A DNA stretch of 64,000 bases from Mimachlamys varia (lineage: Eukaryota; Mollusca; Bivalvia; Pectinida; Pectinidae), in contig OX392530.1 in NCBI GenBank assembly GCA_947623455.1, positions 1,463,501-1,527,500 on the forward strand, in the 5' to 3' direction. The notes beneath the pieces were generated by a model. It was not told the DNA's origin. It saw only the letters and a list, made by a program, of their open reading frames with translations, and made no database searches. This document shows positions 61,119 to 64,000 of the stretch, one piece after another (position 1 is the first letter of the stretch; every line of letters starts with the position of its first letter). The position numbers were made by a program, and so were the translations under genes.

Positions 61119-63815
61119 CAAATTATTACCCAGTATTATGCAATCTTTTCAGATTGAACATTTTGTCTGGAATCTGAAAATGGTAATATTAGTTATGTTC
61201 ATATTTTCTAAATTTTGAACCATAAATCAGTCGATTTCTGAATTTTGACCACTCAGAATTAAGACAGAAAATATTGGCTATTTTGTCCAGTGAAAAGTAT
61301 AATCTGCATGCAATTTATATAATGCTCCTACATTTTCATTTGAGCAAAATAAGTCAATATCTGTATTTTGCGACACATAAGATTTTGTCCAATCATCTAA
61401 AAATGGAAGCTTTATCAGTCCCAAAACGGAACAATGCACAACAAAAGGCCAAAGGTAACACTCTTTTTTGAAAATGATTCAGTCTGTAGTTTTCAGGGAG
61501 GGGAGATACTCCTATAACATAAGAGGCCGCTGGTCGACCTTTTTACTATCGGATATGGTTTTGTCAACTACATGGCGCCTGTCAAATGTATCTCGCCGTG
61601 ATAAACCTCCAACATTGTTGGAGTAGTAGGGGAGATAACCTCACAGAGCTGAGTAAAGTCGATTATGAAAATTATAATCAATTAATTGGTCAGTTACTTC
61701 AACCAATTCATGTTCAAGTAACTTGATTAATTTGAATACCACTTGTTGTTAGGTCAAGTTTGTTGTACTTGGTATAAAAAATCATTAATAAGAAAACAAA
61801 ACCACAAGACACTAAATTGTATAGCATGATTTTAATAAATTTAATTTCGGCCAGGAAATATATATATTAAATTTAACAATGATATACCAAGCTAAAAGAT
61901 AAACAGTTTTAATTACAATGACATTTGGTATACAAGTTACACAAACATAATGAGACATATATCTATCACAGTTGCCATACTTATCACAGGGGAGTGCATC
62001 CCATATAGTTATAATTATATTCTCCTTTTAAAACATATTTTTGCAACATTCATCAACAGAAAAAAAAATTGTATAACATTATTTTTCGATTTAGGATATA
62101 TGAAAATATAATAATGAAAATTCATCCAAATATAAAAATTCTTCGAAGAATTGTATAATTGTAGAATTATATAATATTTTTATAATATTCTTCTCTTTCC
62201 ATTTTCTCGAAGTTGTTATTACCTTGATCCTAATCCCCCTATTAATGTAGGTGTTCTCACAACTGAAGCACTGGTTATACATGTTATAGGGAGTAGGTTA
62301 ACATTTCATTACTACCATTATGTGTATAACAATTAGGACATGATTTAATTGGTTATGGTGCTCCGTCAGGGCATACTTGTTAACAATAGGCCCATGGGCC
62401 TATTAACGGTCATCTGCATTTTGATTTCATCACAGCTTTTGTTGTTGCCATGTCCTTACACCGGAATTATCATTAAATAATAACAATAACTTATGCTCTG
62501 CATCTACAGCAACTGTGAAATTTTCAACAACATTACCAAAACTAACATCCTACGAAAACTGTCACTATCATGTGAGCTATCATACTGTAGAAATACATAG
62601 GGCTGCTAACATATGGTGATTTAATATTCCAAACAGGAGCTGAAACTTTTTTTATCAAAAAAAAATATATATATGGTAGAAAAGGATGTATCAACTTGTA
62701 ATTTTCATACATGCATTTATAAGTTTTATACACATATTCATATCTTGTAAGTTACTTGTTCAATTGTGACAAAATTATTGTTAATATTTTTCGAAAAATT
62801 CACTATAATGAAATGATCACTATAAATAACATACTGGCAGGTTAAATTTTTTATATGTTTTAAACCAGATTAACTTAGTTAAACTGGTAGAATAAAACGG
62901 TATACACTGTAGATGACTAGCCATGTCATGCTGTACTTTGGAAAAAAATCATTTCATTTCAACCATATTACAAAAAAGAAAACAAAAACAAATTATCATA
63001 ACAGAAATAGTTCTACTTTTGACCGGCAATGAACAAGAACATACATCAATTAAAATAAAATTTATGCTAACAACTATTTTTAAATGAAACACAAGCATGA
63101 CACATTGTGTTGTTAACTGTTGTAAAATCAGATTAATATAAAACAGTGTTTTACAATGTGACTCTCAAAGTATAAAATTCCTTTCCTGGTAATCAAAAAG
63201 ATCAAGTGATAAAGAATAAAAGCAACTAAATTTTGACAAAAAACATTTGCGAATATCAGATCTTTTGTTTTGCATAACTTACACAAGAACAACAATTCTC
63301 TTTTCACTAATAAACCACAATATGATTGACAATTAAAATGTGCAAGTATTAGTTAGCATCTATAAACAATAGTTAATACATTGTTAAATACTTGATGCAT
63401 AGTTTTTGATAACCTTTGATAAGATTTAATAATTATTGTAATTTAAAATTCTATGTGTCTTCATGTCATATTTAAAACATTTGACACATATGCCACAAGT
63501 ACTGCACACAAGGTTTGGCAAACTGTCATTTATTTTTTAAAAGAAAAATGATTCAATCTACTGAATTGGTAATTCAGAGATTCTTGATTTCATTTAAAAT
63601 TTGTCCTGATGATTTTTAGGACAGAAAATATATTTAAAGCTCCATTAACAGTGATGAGTGAATAATCTAAGACAACATACTTAATATGAAGGACATCAAT
63701 ACTGTATTAGAATATCGTAGCTATATGATAAAGAATTGAAACAGACAAGTCTTGTTGACTAGTAAGAAACAGGTTACGTAACCCGCCTACTAAAAGGGGA
63801 TTAAATGTGTAATAA
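61119..63815. other. AT-rich non-coding DNA
   Basis: No exon or RNA gene could be supported. A repeat border AATAGGCCCATGGGCCTATT lies at 62384. From about 61800 to 63800 repeats are sparse and base composition very AT-rich, as in a 3' UTR, but no reading frame connects to it. Confidence 0.35.
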
Positions 63816-64000
63816 GGCCCTGGTTTCATCAACGTTCCTTAACTTAAGGAAACTCCTTAACTTAAAAATCTCCATAGGGAAGCATTACAGAATTTAAGGG
63901 GAAAATCCTTAGCTAAGGAACTTTTCTTAAATTCTGTAATGCTTTCCTATGGAGATTTTTAAGTTAAGGCATTTCCTTAAGTTAAGGAACGTTGATGAAA
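63816..64000. mobile_element. Palindromic foldback MITE, copy 3 (cut by window end)
   Basis: CTGGTTTCATCAACGTTCCT, TAACTTAAGGAAACTCC ... GGAACGTTGATGAAA; same palindrome as 41367-41562 with intact centre (AGCATTACAGAATTTAAGGG / CTTAAATTCTGTAATGCTTT). Confidence 0.9.

Overview
The window looks like a stretch of an invertebrate nuclear genome, most likely a bivalve mollusc. It is AT-rich, has genes split into many small exons by large GT-AG introns, and is full of tandem arrays, tRNA-derived SINEs, foldback MITEs and a dispersed repeat built around GACCTTGAA...TCAAGGTCAT that I associate with mollusc genomes. The phylum call is inference. The gene identities rest on motifs read directly from the exons and on recalled family sequences; no search was run.

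Three protein-coding genes were found. (1) A metadherin/LYRIC (MTDH) homologue on the minus strand, nine coding exons from 16582 to 8415, 449 codons, phase-consistent throughout. (2) OSER1 (oxidative stress responsive serine-rich 1) on the plus strand, coding exons 18345-18430, 20182-20247 and 21585-22398, 321 residues, ending in the family C-terminus [15 protein letters not shown]. It is divergent from MTDH, and the two probably share the region 16583-16993 as a promoter. (3) HBS1L, the Dom34/Pelota-partner translational GTPase, on the minus strand, 16 coding exons from 57500 to 29669, about 712 residues. Inside its largest intron lies a long alternative terminal exon (51159-52642). This yields a GTPase-free, SKI7-like isoform of 649 residues, so one locus encodes both the ribosome-rescue GTPase and the exosome/SKI adaptor.

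Layout: 1-8414 non-coding (possible MTDH 3' UTR, tandem arrays, SINE, MITEs); 8415-16582 MTDH; 16583-17000 divergent promoter; 18341-22398 OSER1 with its 3' UTR after that; about 22.4-29.6 kb intergenic repeats; 29669-57500 HBS1L, with introns swollen by arrays and mobile elements; 57501-64000 promoter and repeat-rich upstream DNA with no gene I can support.

The most unusual signal is a recurring one. Three HBS1L introns begin with tandem arrays whose unit is a copy of the preceding exon's own 3' end plus its 5' splice site (about 50 copies of a 37-bp unit, 15 copies of a 44-bp unit, 4 copies of a 40-45-bp unit). The last OSER1 intron ends with a 62-bp tandem duplication that copies its 3' splice site. 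Four splice-junction-spanning tandem duplications in one 64-kb window suggest that exon-intron junctions seed minisatellites in this genome and generate many decoy splice sites.
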